Part shown: one piece after another, positions 20,332-29,498 of the stretch | Position numbering within the stretch: the stretch's first letter is position 1 | How the letters are laid out: each line of letters opens with the position of its first letter | Origin: an uncultured Rhodopila sp. | GTDB taxonomy: Bacteria; Pseudomonadota; Alphaproteobacteria; Acetobacterales; Acetobacteraceae | Direction: 5' to 3' | NCBI GenBank assembly: GCA_903851415.1 | Contig: CAINOE010000213.1 | Location: forward strand, 41,419-105,418 | DNA length: 64,000 nt | Made by a program: the position numbers and the translations under genes | The notes under the pieces: generated by a model | The model's database searches: none | Told to the model about the DNA's origin: nothing | The model's input: only the letters and a program-made list of their open reading frames with translations

Positions 20332-21966
20332 GTGCTGAAACGGCACCGGATTTGCGATATCATCTCGCGCCGGGGTCTTTGCACGAAGGCGTCGCCGGTA
20401 TCGGTTTGCGGGGGTGTCGCCGTGACTCTGGACGTTGTGGGAAGCGGACGGTTCGGCGCCGCACGATCCGGCGATCGATTTGCATCGATCGGAAGCGTTG
20501 CTGCCGGGCGCTTTCGTTACATTCTGTTTGCAGTCCTGCTGGGCGCCTATTATTGGGCGTTACTGACCAGCGGAAACCGGCACCTGTTTCCCGCGGTTCC
20601 CCTGGGAATGGTTTTCAACAGCATGGCCGAGCATCTCGTGCACGGTTCTTTTGAGGTCAGTCCATCGGCCATCGGCTTCGAAGGCTTTGTTCGCGACGGC
20701 AGGACCTATGCGTACTGGGGGGTCTTCTGCGCCGCACTCCGGATGCCGCTGCTGCTGATTCCAGGCGGCATCGCGACCGACGTCACGGCGGTTTCGTCGT
20801 TGACGGCCATCATGGTGGGGGTCTGGTTCAAGCTCCGCTGTCTTGCTTTGGTCGCCACGGTGGTTCCCGACGGCCGGGACAAGCGATTTCTGATCGCGAT
20901 CTGCACGGCGGCCGTGCTGCTGTCGGGAGCCCAGACCGCTTTCATGAGACTTTCCATCTACCAGGAGGTCTGCTTCTGGGCGGGCGCGCTTGCCTCCGGC
21001 TTTGTTTACGGCGCATTGCGATGCCTGCTTGAAGATTGCTACCCGGCCGGCCGGCTGACCTGGATGGCGATCCTCGCCGGCCTCGCCTTCAACACCCGGG
21101 TTACGACGGGGATCGGCCTGTACGCTGCCCTTGGCCTGCTGATGGCGCGTTTGCTGCTGATACCGGGGCCGGCATCGGGCGGATCGTTCGCACGGAGGCT
21201 TGCGCGATTGGCGGCGCCCGTCGTCGTGCTGGCGGCATTCGCCGTTGGCGCCGGGGTGGTAAACTACGGACGCTGGGGCAACCCGCTGGTCTTTGTCGAC
21301 TTTCGCTACTACGGCATATACGCGGAAGCGGCGCACGCGGATAATCCCGTCCGCCTCCACGCCTACGGGGCGTTCAACATTCAGCGCATTCCGTTTGGAC
21401 TGCTGTACTATTTTCTGCCGATATGGATCCTGCCGCGCGGCGATCAGGCTTACTTCTTCCAGGACTGGCAGAACCGGCTGATCGAGGTGACAGAGTTGCC
21501 GCCATCAAGTTTTCTGCTGACCGATATGCTGTTCATCATCCTGCTGTGCTGCCTGATCCGGCACCTGATCAGCGCGCGCGGACGCAGCATCGTTCCGCTT
21601 GGCAATACAACATTGATTCTGGCCGGCCTGGCGGCTCCGGCGCTTCTCATGCTGTGCGCGATCGCGATGTGCTATCGGTACCGGATCGAGTTTTATCCTT
21701 TCCTCGACCTCGGCGGATTTCTCGGCCTCTATACCGTCCTTGCGCACCGGCAAAGCGGGCCGATGTCCCGCCGCTTGCGGTCCGGTCTCATTGCCGCCAT
21801 GGTCATTGGCATTGCCGGCTCCCATGCCGCGTGCGCGGTCTACAAGATTTCGCCTCTCGGTTCGGCTTTGCGCACCATGCCCGATGGTGTTGTGGAAGGA
21901 TACAAAAGCCTCGCGATGAGCCGTGCCGGAGCAACGGGTGGCGGCGGCGTCGCGCCGGGGAGGTAG
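20332..21966 (+). CDS. Polytopic membrane protein, possibly GT-C-like
   Basis: About 500 aa with many hydrophobic segments; family uncertain and true start probably internal. Confidence 0.5.
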   Translation: MLKRHRICDIISRRGLCTKASPVSVCGGVAVTLDVVGSGRFGAARSGDRFASIGSVAAGRFRYILFAVLLGAYYWALLTSGNRHLFPAVPLGMVFNSMAEHLVHGSFEVSPSAIGFEGFVRDGRTYAYWGVFCAALRMPLLLIPGGIATDVTAVSSLTAIMVGVWFKLRCLALVATVVPDGRDKRFLIAICTAAVLLSGAQTAFMRLSIYQEVCFWAGALASGFVYGALRCLLEDCYPAGRLTWMAILAGLAFNTRVTTGIGLYAALGLLMARLLLIPGPASGGSFARRLARLAAPVVVLAAFAVGAGVVNYGRWGNPLVFVDFRYYGIYAEAAHADNPVRLHAYGAFNIQRIPFGLLYYFLPIWILPRGDQAYFFQDWQNRLIEVTELPPSSFLLTDMLFIILLCCLIRHLISARGRSIVPLGNTTLILAGLAAPALLMLCAIAMCYRYRIEFYPFLDLGGFLGLYTVLAHRQSGPMSRRLRSGLIAAMVIGIAGSHAACAVYKISPLGSALRTMPDGVVEGYKSLAMSRAGATGGGGVAPGR

Positions 21967-22119
21967 CGCGCGCATCGCCACCCTCGGCCGTGCCGGGCGG
22001 ATGAGACGTTGAGAGTACGCAGCAGGGCGTTTGGATTGGCTATCAGCTTCGAGCCGAAGCTTGCAAACCTTTGGCCGGCATGGTCCAAGCCCGCGAAGCA
22101 AGCGCTGGTATCGTAGATC

Positions 22120-23697
22120 ATGACCGACTCCCTGCCTGATCCCGCCGACACGCCGGAACGCATCCTGATCCTCGATTTCGGCAGCCAGGTCACGCAGTTG
22201 ATCGCGCGCCGCCTGCGCGAGTCCGGCGTCTACTGCGAGATATGGCCGTTCACCGCCGATGCCGCCCGGATCGAGGCGTGGCATCCGCGCGGCATCATCC
22301 TGTCGGGCGGCCCGGCCTCCGTGCACGAGTCCGCCGCTCCGCTGGCGCCTGACGCGGTATTCGGGCTGGGCGTGCCGATCCTGGGAATTTGTTATGGAGA
22401 GCAGTTGCTGTGCCAGCAGTTGGGCGGCGCGGTGGAGCCGTCCGATCACCGGGAGTTCGGGCGCGCCTACGTCGATGTGGCGGATGACTGCGCGCTGTTC
22501 ACCGGCGTGTGGGCGAAGGGCAGCCGCGAGCAGGTCTGGATGAGCCATGGCGACCGGGTGACCCGGCTGCCGCCGGGGTTCCGGGTGGTGGGCGTCAGCG
22601 AGGGTGCTCCGTTCGCCGCCATCGCCGACGATGCGCGGCGGTTCTACGGGGTGCAGTTCCATCCGGAGGTGGTGCATACCCCGCATGGCGCGCAGCTTCT
22701 GCGCAATTTCACGCATGGCGTCGTGGGCCTGGCCGGGTCCTGGACGATGGCCGGCTTCCGCGCGACTGAAATCGCCCGCATCCGCGCTCTGGTGGGCGGC
22801 GGGCGGGTGATCTGCGGGCTGTCGGGGGGCGTGGATTCCTCGGTGGCGGCGGTGCTGATCCATGAGGCCATCGGCGACCAGTTGACCTGCATTTTCGTCG
22901 ATCACGGGCTGCTGCGGCAGGACGAGGCGGCGCAGGTGGTGGAGACGTTCCGGGACCGCTTCAATATCCGGCTGGTGCACCGCGACGCGTCTGAGCTGTT
23001 CCTTGGGGCGCTGGAGGGGGTGACCGATCCGGAGATCAAGCGCAAGACCATCGGCCGGCTGTTCATCGAGGTGTTCGAGGAGGAGGCGGCGCTTGTCGGC
23101 GGCGCGGACTTCCTGGCGCAGGGCACGCTGTATCCGGACGTGATCGAAAGCGTCAGCTTCACCGGCGGGCCGTCTGTTACGATCAAGTCACATCATAATG
23201 TCGGCGGGCTGCCGGCGCGGATGCGGATGAAGCTGGTGGAGCCGCTGCGGGAGCTGTTCAAGGACGAGGTGCGGGCGCTCGGGCGGGAGCTGGGGATGCC
23301 GGAGGCGATCGTCGGGCGGCACCCGTTCCCGGGTCCGGGGTTGGCCATCCGCATCCCCGGGGCGGTGACGCGGGAGAAGGCGGACATGCTGCGGAAGGTG
23401 GACGCGATCTATCTGGAGGAGATCCGCGCGGCCGGGCTGTACGACGCGATCTGGCAGGCGTTCGCCGTGCTGCTGCCGGTGCGGACGGTGGGGGTGATGG
23501 GGGACGGGCGGACGTATGACATGGCCTGCGCGCTGCGGGCGGTGACCAGCACGGACGGGATGACGGCGGATGTGTATCCGTTCGAGATGGGGTTTTTGAC
23601 GCGGGTAGCGGGGCGGATTGTCAATGAGGTCCGGGGGGTGAACCGGGTGACGTATGATATTACGAGCAAGCCGCCGGGGACGATTGAGTGGGAGTAG
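22120..23697 (+). CDS. guaA: GMP synthase (glutamine-hydrolyzing)
   Basis: [81 protein letters not shown]. Confidence 0.98.
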   Translation: MTDSLPDPADTPERILILDFGSQVTQLIARRLRESGVYCEIWPFTADAARIEAWHPRGIILSGGPASVHESAAPLAPDAVFGLGVPILGICYGEQLLCQQLGGAVEPSDHREFGRAYVDVADDCALFTGVWAKGSREQVWMSHGDRVTRLPPGFRVVGVSEGAPFAAIADDARRFYGVQFHPEVVHTPHGAQLLRNFTHGVVGLAGSWTMAGFRATEIARIRALVGGGRVICGLSGGVDSSVAAVLIHEAIGDQLTCIFVDHGLLRQDEAAQVVETFRDRFNIRLVHRDASELFLGALEGVTDPEIKRKTIGRLFIEVFEEEAALVGGADFLAQGTLYPDVIESVSFTGGPSVTIKSHHNVGGLPARMRMKLVEPLRELFKDEVRALGRELGMPEAIVGRHPFPGPGLAIRIPGAVTREKADMLRKVDAIYLEEIRAAGLYDAIWQAFAVLLPVRTVGVMGDGRTYDMACALRAVTSTDGMTADVYPFEMGFLTRVAGRIVNEVRGVNRVTYDITSKPPGTIEWE

Positions 23698-23747
23698 GAG
23701 GAAACCGGTAAGCAGGGCGTGCTTCTTGTGTGGTAGCGAGTTGTTCA

Positions 23748-24326
23748 ATGGCAGAAGAAATCATATCGGACCTTCTGAGTCTGATAAAAGATCTTGGCCT
23801 TGTCCGCTTGTTATTGGAAGATTTGCATCATGATTTGCTGGGAAAGGTTGCCCGTTTTCGCCAGCTTGACGATCTCTCCGGCGCGCTCGGTTCGGGTGGC
23901 ACGATGCTTCCAGGCGGTGAGGCAACCTATGCCGCTTGGAGTGAGGCACGATCGAGTTTCATACACGGTAACTACGTGGCTACCATTTTGCTCTGTCAAG
24001 GTTTGGCGGAACATGTATTGGCCGCCGAACTCGTAATCGGGATCAAACCTGAGAAGCTGCCTGGTAAGATTACCTTTAAAGACACTCTAGATCGTTGCCT
24101 AGCCAAAGGCTTAATTGACCAGAAGGACTTCGACGACCTTCGGCGCCCGATGTCTTTATGTAATCCTCTTTCGCATTACCGAGATATAGACGATCCCTCA
24201 AATCTCTCTGGCCGAGTGCTTGACAGCAGATTGCCGGCTGAGAGCCACTTGTTCGGCGACGCGAGTTTTGCTATCGGCATGGCTACTCGCTTGCTGGCTC
24301 TCCCTGCGTTTCGGTTGGGTGATTGA
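23748..24326 (+). CDS. Hypothetical protein, tentatively HEPN-like
   Basis: Complete ORF of noticeably lower GC than its neighbours; alpha-helical look, GNYVATILLCQGLAEHVL and NPLSHYR segments. Confidence 0.55.
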   Translation: MAEEIISDLLSLIKDLGLVRLLLEDLHHDLLGKVARFRQLDDLSGALGSGGTMLPGGEATYAAWSEARSSFIHGNYVATILLCQGLAEHVLAAELVIGIKPEKLPGKITFKDTLDRCLAKGLIDQKDFDDLRRPMSLCNPLSHYRDIDDPSNLSGRVLDSRLPAESHLFGDASFAIGMATRLLALPAFRLGD

Positions 24327-24373
24327 CTTAAATGGCCGTCGACAGTGGTCGCTCGCGGGCCTAGATCAATCAT

Positions 24374-24742
24374 TCACGGAAGCTGAAAGCTCGTGACAAC
24401 GCCAGCCGCATCGATCTCGACAAAAAGATTGGGCGTATCCGCAATCAACGGTCCGGCCACCGTCAATACCTGTTCGAATAACGGCCGCAACTGAGCATGC
24501 GGAAGCGACGGGATCAGGATAACGCCCGGATGTTCCCGGCCCTTTGCGGCCAGCCCGATGAAGTCGCCACGATTCACGGTCACGAAAACCGAGCCTGCGC
24601 GCCGGGCAAATTCGAAGATATCAAGGTCGGGTGCCTGCCGCCCCAAAACGGCGACCTCTACGGTTCGTTGGGCGGTATGTCCCGCCGCTTCTGCAACCCT
24701 GACGAGCGCTTTGCCGCAGCACTCGTCAAGCAGCAGATACAT
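24374..24742 (-). CDS. DUF5615 family PIN-like protein (putative toxin)
   Basis: MYLLLDECCGKALVRVAEAAGHTAQ...VFVTVNRGDF; overlaps the upstream DUF433 gene. Confidence 0.78.
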   Translation of the reverse strand: MYLLLDECCGKALVRVAEAAGHTAQRTVEVAVLGRQAPDLDIFEFARRAGSVFVTVNRGDFIGLAAKGREHPGVILIPSLPHAQLRPLFEQVLTVAGPLIADTPNLFVEIDAAGVVTSFQLP

Positions 24743-25328
24743 GCACAGTCCTGTCGCTACCCACCGCAGGGCGGCCGCGCCTGGGACTGGTCCGGTCGAA
24801 CACCACTGCAGCGTCGATCTGTGCGTCGGTCAGGTCCAGGTCGTCCCGAAGCTCCTCCCTCGCCGCTCCCCGCTTCATCAAATCGGCGACGTGCCGAGCG
24901 GCGATCCGCGTGCCCTTGATCACCGGCTCTCCGCCCAGGACATCCGGGCGGCTCTCGATATGATCGCGCTTGCTCTGCTCCAGCGCCTCGAAAGGTCCGA
25001 GAATATCCCGGCGTATAAGGTCGATCCGGAACGCGAGGCGATGCACGCCAGCCTCATTCCTGCCCGCACTGGCCGCCTCGGCGATCGCCTTGCGCACCAG
25101 CTTGCGCAGCGCCGGATCGAGCCGGGTGCGAACGTCCTTCATCGCCGCCAGATAGAAAACGTCAGGCCCGGTCACCAGGCGCTCGGACTCGCCACCCGGG
25201 TTGATGATCCCGGCATCGATCTCCCGGTTGATCTCCTTGACCGTCAATCCGGAGACGAAAGCCGCTTCCGGCACCGTCAGGTGCGCTTCGGTTACATCCG
25301 CCACGAGGCAGGCTCCTAAATCATCCAT
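24726..25328 (-). CDS. DUF433-containing protein with N-terminal HTH-like segment (putative antitoxin)
   Basis: ESRPDVLGGEPVIKGTRIAARHVADLMKRGAAREELRDDLDLTDAQIDAAVVF. Confidence 0.78.
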   Translation of the reverse strand: MDDLGACLVADVTEAHLTVPEAAFVSGLTVKEINREIDAGIINPGGESERLVTGPDVFYLAAMKDVRTRLDPALRKLVRKAIAEAASAGRNEAGVHRLAFRIDLIRRDILGPFEALEQSKRDHIESRPDVLGGEPVIKGTRIAARHVADLMKRGAAREELRDDLDLTDAQIDAAVVFDRTSPRRGRPAVGSDRTVHVSAA

Positions 25329-25470
25329 GCCGATGGATTGATTTGGCGTTCCACTGCCGAAGATGCAAGCCAATCCTGCGGCCAAATCGCGACGACAAAC
25401 CCCCTTTCGCCGGGACGCAATCGCGGTCCCGGGACAACCGCCCGCATCGTCGCGTCACCTCTTGGCTCCG

Positions 25471-25911
25471 TCACCCGCCGCCATCAATAACACACAACCC
25501 GGCCTTTCCCCCGCGCACCGCCGTCGCCGGCAACCGCCGATCGAACGTCGCCAATTGGCCGCCCCGGACAACCGCCAGCGCCAACAGATACGTATCCGTC
25601 ACCTGACCGGGCGTTGCGATCTGCGCCGCATCCACCTGATCCGATCCCACCAGGCTAAGCCCGTCCTCTCAGAACCCATGCCCCGGCAAACCCCGCAACC
25701 GCTCCACGATCGGCGCCACCGCCGCCGGGGAACCGGCCGAGTTGGGATATTTCGGGTGCCCGACGACGCGCAGCACGCCGTTCTCGGTGATCGGACAGGT
25801 TGCCAACGAAGCCGACCCGGTCTCGCGGAACCAGCGATGAGCCGCCTCATGCCCGACATGAGCGGGATCGATCAGCGCGATCAGCACGTTCACGTCGAGC
25901 AGATAGGTCAC
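25471..25911 (-). pseudogene. VapC-like PIN-domain toxin interrupted by an in-frame TGA
   Basis: MTYLLDVNVLIALIDPAHVGHEAAHRWF...RLRGLPGHGF*EDGLSLVGSDQVDAAQIATPGQVTDTYLLALAVVRGGQLATFDRRLPATAVRGGKAGLCVIDGGG*; TGA at 25669-25671, frame otherwise continuous. Confidence 0.82.
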
Positions 25912-26135
25912 GGCAGCTCATCGCGCAGGGCGTTGACGATGTCCGGCGTCACGATGGCGCCCTTTGCGCGCACCGGCAGCAGCGGGATGCCGTTCCGCTC
26001 ACCAGGCGCGGCCGGCTGCCGCAGCGACCGCCGGGCAAGATCGGAGACGACCTGACCGATCGTTCTATTCGTTTGGTGTGCGATGGCCTTTGCCGCCGTC
26101 AGGACGTCGTCGTCGATGACCAGGGTGGTGCGCAT
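25908..26135 (-). CDS. VapB-type antitoxin
   Basis: MRTTLVIDDDVLTAAKAIAHQTNRTIGQVVSDLARRSL; overlaps the start of the vapC-like gene. Confidence 0.78.
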   Translation of the reverse strand: MRTTLVIDDDVLTAAKAIAHQTNRTIGQVVSDLARRSLRQPAAPGERNGIPLLPVRAKGAIVTPDIVNALRDELP

Positions 26136-26216
26136 GATGGCCTCCTGCATCACGCGTCATACACCAGGCATCAATCGTCAGGAACGCCGTTCCGCGGGCA
26201 CTCCGATACGCGTGCG

Positions 26217-26356
26217 TCAGGGTATCGTGCCGCAAAGATACTTTCCGCCCGGCCGGGGCGACAGCCTGATCTGGAACAGTACCGGCCGCAACTTCCTCGT
26301 AACAAACAGCCGATCGGCCGCGGCGTCCCGGGCGATGCCGTTGAGGACGCCGATGG
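26217..26356 (-). pseudogene. C-terminal fragment of glutaminyl-peptide cyclotransferase
   Basis: Minus-strand reading VLNGIARDAAADRLFVTRKLRPVLFQIRLSPRPGGKYLCGTIP*; resembles the (D)VLNGIAYD...DRLFVTGKLWPKLFEI end of that family. Confidence 0.6.
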
Positions 26357-26415
26357 TGCGGCCGCCGGATCGCATCGCCTCAGGGGGGTTGTCAAACCTG
26401 AAGCACGGAGCCGCC

Positions 26416-26952
26416 CTACAGTTCGATCACCCCTCCCCGAAGCCCTTTGGTCAGGGCTTCCGCGCGGCTGGTGGCGTCGAGTTTGGTGAACAGCGCTTCC
26501 ATGTGGAACTTGATCGTATGGACCGAGATCCCCAGCCGCCGCGCCATGGCTTTGTTGCTGAGGCCCTCGCCGATCAGGCCGAGGATTTCGCGTTCCCTCG
26601 GCGTCAGCAGGGGCGCGTCGTCGGCGGGGGCGAAGCTGCGCGGTTCCGGCAGGCCCGGCGGCCGCACCAGCAGCCCGGCGGCGACCGCGCGCAGGGCTGC
26701 GTCCAACTGCTCGGCCGAGGCGTCGGGCGGCAGCACGCCAGCCGGACCGGCCCCGGCGGACGCCACGGCGGTCAGGGCGACGACCGGGGCTTCGGACTCT
26801 CGCGGCAGGGTTTGGCCGCTGTCGCACAGCTCCACATCCGGCGTGTCATCGGTGACGGCGTGGCCCGCGCCCTCCAGCATGGCGATCAGCCCGCGCCGGC
26901 GCACCGGGTCCGTGGCATGAACCCGCACACGCAGAGGCGCGGGCTCGCTCAT
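26416..26952 (-). CDS. LuxR/NarL-type transcriptional regulator with short, atypical receiver-like domain
   Basis: LTPREREILGLIGEGLSNKAMARRLGISVHTIKFHMEALFTKLDATSRAEA. Confidence 0.82.
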   Translation of the reverse strand: MSEPAPLRVRVHATDPVRRRGLIAMLEGAGHAVTDDTPDVELCDSGQTLPRESEAPVVALTAVASAGAGPAGVLPPDASAEQLDAALRAVAAGLLVRPPGLPEPRSFAPADDAPLLTPREREILGLIGEGLSNKAMARRLGISVHTIKFHMEALFTKLDATSRAEALTKGLRGGVIEL

Positions 26953-27839
26953 GCCGCCGGCCGGGCCGCGACGGTGACGGCGATGGTCTGCACGGCTCCG
27001 GCGCGGAGGACCCGCAGCGCCACCGCCTGGCCGATGCGGTCGGGCCCGAGCGACGCGGTGAGGGCCCGCGGGCGGCTGACCGCGGTGCCGTCGATGTCGA
27101 GCACGATGTCGCCCGGCAAAACCCCGGCGGTGGACGCGGGTGCGCCGTCCGCCAGGCTGACCACCATCAACCCGCTGTCGCGGCCGGCGGACTGACGGAA
27201 ACCGTCCGGGATCATCACCGGCTGCAAACCGACCCCGAGCCAGCCGCGGGCGATGCGGCCGTCCGCCAGCAACGGATCGACCACCCGCTCCAGGGTTGCG
27301 GCGGGGATCACAATGGTCCGGCGCCGCGGCCCGGACGTGGACATGCCGATCAGACCGCCTGCGAGGGAGATGACAGGTCCGCCCTCGTCAGCGGCGAGGC
27401 CGGCGTCCAGCCGGATGAAGGCGTCGATCCGCCCGCCGGCCATGCTGTGCCAGGCCGCGCCCGCTTCATGCACCGTCGCCAGCCGCGCCGTCGGCCCGCC
27501 GGAGGCATCGGCGCCGATCAAAAGGGCCAGGCTGCCGACGCGGGGCGGCTCGGTTTCGGGGTGGGGCAGGGCGCCGTCGAGCGGGGATTCCAGCTTCAGC
27601 ACCGCAACGTTGGTGCCCGGATCGCGGCCCGCCAGGGTCGCGGCGACGCGCGCGCCGCCGCGGATGACGGACAGCCCGGTCGCGTCCTCGGGGAGCACCT
27701 GCTCGGATACGAGGACGACGTCCGGGCGCCAGAGGATGCCGCTTCTCGGCCGTTGCCCGCTGTGGATTCCAACCGTGAAGGCTGCCGCCTGAGCGGTCCG
27801 ATCGGCCAGCTCGGTGGAGAGTGTGTCTATGATGCCCAT
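26949..27839 (-). CDS. HtrA/S1C-like protein with PDZ domain, predicted pseudoprotease
   Basis: SGILWRPDVVLVSEQVL (H to Q), GRDPGTNVAVLKL (D to N), AADEGGPVISLAGGLIG (S to E), then PDZ-like LGVGLQPV...GAPASTAGVLPGDIVLDIDGTAV. Confidence 0.8.
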   Translation of the reverse strand: MGIIDTLSTELADRTAQAAAFTVGIHSGQRPRSGILWRPDVVLVSEQVLPEDATGLSVIRGGARVAATLAGRDPGTNVAVLKLESPLDGALPHPETEPPRVGSLALLIGADASGGPTARLATVHEAGAAWHSMAGGRIDAFIRLDAGLAADEGGPVISLAGGLIGMSTSGPRRRTIVIPAATLERVVDPLLADGRIARGWLGVGLQPVMIPDGFRQSAGRDSGLMVVSLADGAPASTAGVLPGDIVLDIDGTAVSRPRALTASLGPDRIGQAVALRVLRAGAVQTIAVTVAARPAA

Positions 27840-27950
27840 GCTGTGAGGTCTCCTTGCATGGTGTGATCCTGACTGGTTGGCGGCGGCGGCGGTATCGGGC
27901 GGATGGCCGGTTGGGGGCCTCGCCGGATGGCCGGGTGGGCTGTTCGGCAT

Positions 27951-28446
27951 CGCCATTTAACACAGAGAAGAAAAGCCGAGGGCCACAGAGGGCACAGAGC
28001 AAAGCGACCGTTAAATGGCGTAGCGGCTGACGCCGTCTACCAGGCGGCGCTCGTGGAAATTCATCAGCAGGCCGGCGGGGAGCCGGCTCAGGCGGAGGTA
28101 GGTCAGGATTTGTGCCACATGAGCCGGGGCGATGGCCGCGACCGCCTTGATTTCGAGAAGCACGGTATTCGCCACTATGATATCCGCACGAAATCCCAAC
28201 GGAATTGTCTCGCCTCGATAGACAAGGGGGATCGGCACCTCGCGCCCGAACTCCAGTCCAGCGCGTTCCATGTCGCGGCAAAGGCACGCCATATCCACGG
28301 ACTCAAGCAACCCCGGCCCAAGCGCCCGATGGACTCCGATGCCCAATCCAATAATACGTTCGGTCAACGCCTTATGCTTGTACATTATCATGATAAGGCT
28401 CTGTGTCCTCTGTGGGCCTCCCCGCTTTCTCTGTGTGAAACCTTAA
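27951..28446. mobile_element. GxxExxY module bracketed by inverted CACAGAG arrays (D1)
   Basis: Left ttaacacagagaagaaaagccgagggccacagagggcacagagc; right (reverse complement) ttcacacagagaaagcggggaggcccacagaggacacagagcc. Confidence 0.6.
28011..28391 (-). CDS. GxxExxY family protein (PD-(D/E)XK-like fold)
   Basis: LTERIIGLGIGVHRALGPGLLESVDMACLCRDMERAGLEFGREVPIPLVYRGETIPLGFRADIIVANTVLLEIKAV. Confidence 0.88.
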   Translation of the reverse strand: MIMYKHKALTERIIGLGIGVHRALGPGLLESVDMACLCRDMERAGLEFGREVPIPLVYRGETIPLGFRADIIVANTVLLEIKAVAAIAPAHVAQILTYLRLSRLPAGLLMNFHERRLVDGVSRYAI

Positions 28447-28560
28447 TAAACCGTAAACCGGCACAATCAGAACAGGTACCCAAGAACCTCCCCGCCCGAA
28501 TGGCCGGGTGCCCGCGGCACAAAACCCTCCCCATCTCGCCCCGGGAAAGGATACCTCCCA

Positions 28561-29498
28561 TGCCGCTCGATTCCGTGAACCAGGAACTCGATCCCTATTC
28601 CGCGCAGGTGGTCCACGCCTTCGATCGCGTCGGCCCCGCCGTCGTGCACGTCACCGCATTTGCCAGGGACGGCCGCTCCGCCGGGCAAGGCTCGGGCGTC
28701 ATCTTCACCCCGGACGGCTACGTGCTGACCAACAGCCACGTCGCCGCCAAGGCCTTCCGGCTCCAGGCCAGCCTGACCGACGGCCAGACCTTCGATGCCG
28801 CGTTGGTGGGCGACGACCCCGCCACCGACATCGCCGTCCTCCGCCTGTCCGGCGCCGGCCATCCGCATGCCGAACTCGGCGTCTCCGCGGCGCTGCGGGT
28901 CGGGCAGCTTGTCGTCGCCATCGGCAATCCGCTCGGCTTCACCTGCACCGTCACGGCCGGGATCGTCAGCGCCCTCGGCCGCACGTTGCGCACCCGCGCG
29001 GGCGGGCTGCTGGACAGCGTGATCCAGACCGACGCGCCGCTGAACCCCGGCAATTCCGGAGGCCCGCTGGTCTCCGGCGCCGGCCTCGTCGTCGGCATCA
29101 ACACCGCGATGATCGCTCCGGCGCAGGGCATCTGCTTCGCCATCGGCATCGACACCGCGATCTGGGTGGCGACGCGGCTGATGCGCGACGGACGGGTGCG
29201 GCGTTCCCGCCTCGGGGTGTCGGCACAGACGGTGCCGATCGGCACGCGCATCAGGCGGTTCCACGGCCTGCAGCAGGCGTCCGGCGTGATGGTTTCCGAA
29301 ATTGCGCCCGACGGCCCGGGCAAGCTGGCCGGTCTGCAGGCGGGGGACGTCCTTGTCTCGTTCGACGGCATCCCGCTGACCGGCGTGGACGACCTGCATC
29401 GCGCCTTGACCGCGGAACGGGCGGCCGTTGCCGTGCCGCTGGATCTGCTGCGCCGCGCCGAAAAACTGACGCTTCAGGTCACCCCCGCCGAAATCTGA
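28561..29498 (+). CDS. S1C (HtrA/DegP-like) serine protease with PDZ, intact triad
   Basis: SGVIFTPDGYVLTNSHVA (His), DPATDIAVLRL (Asp), NPGNSGGPLV (Ser). Confidence 0.9.

Noticed and set aside
16555-20346. 1263-aa minus-strand ORF antisense to the fused ABC exporter
   Set aside because: Mirror ORF caused by high GC and strong third-position bias; low-complexity Arg/His/Gln-rich translation, while the plus strand has clear ABC motifs.
25669-25671. TGA in vapC as a selenocysteine codon
   Set aside because: No SECIS-like hairpin evident after it, no reason for Sec in a PIN domain, and a TGG to TGA nonsense change is simpler.
28467-29399. 310-aa minus-strand ORF antisense to the HtrA gene
   Set aside because: Composition-driven shadow; plus strand carries a full serine protease.
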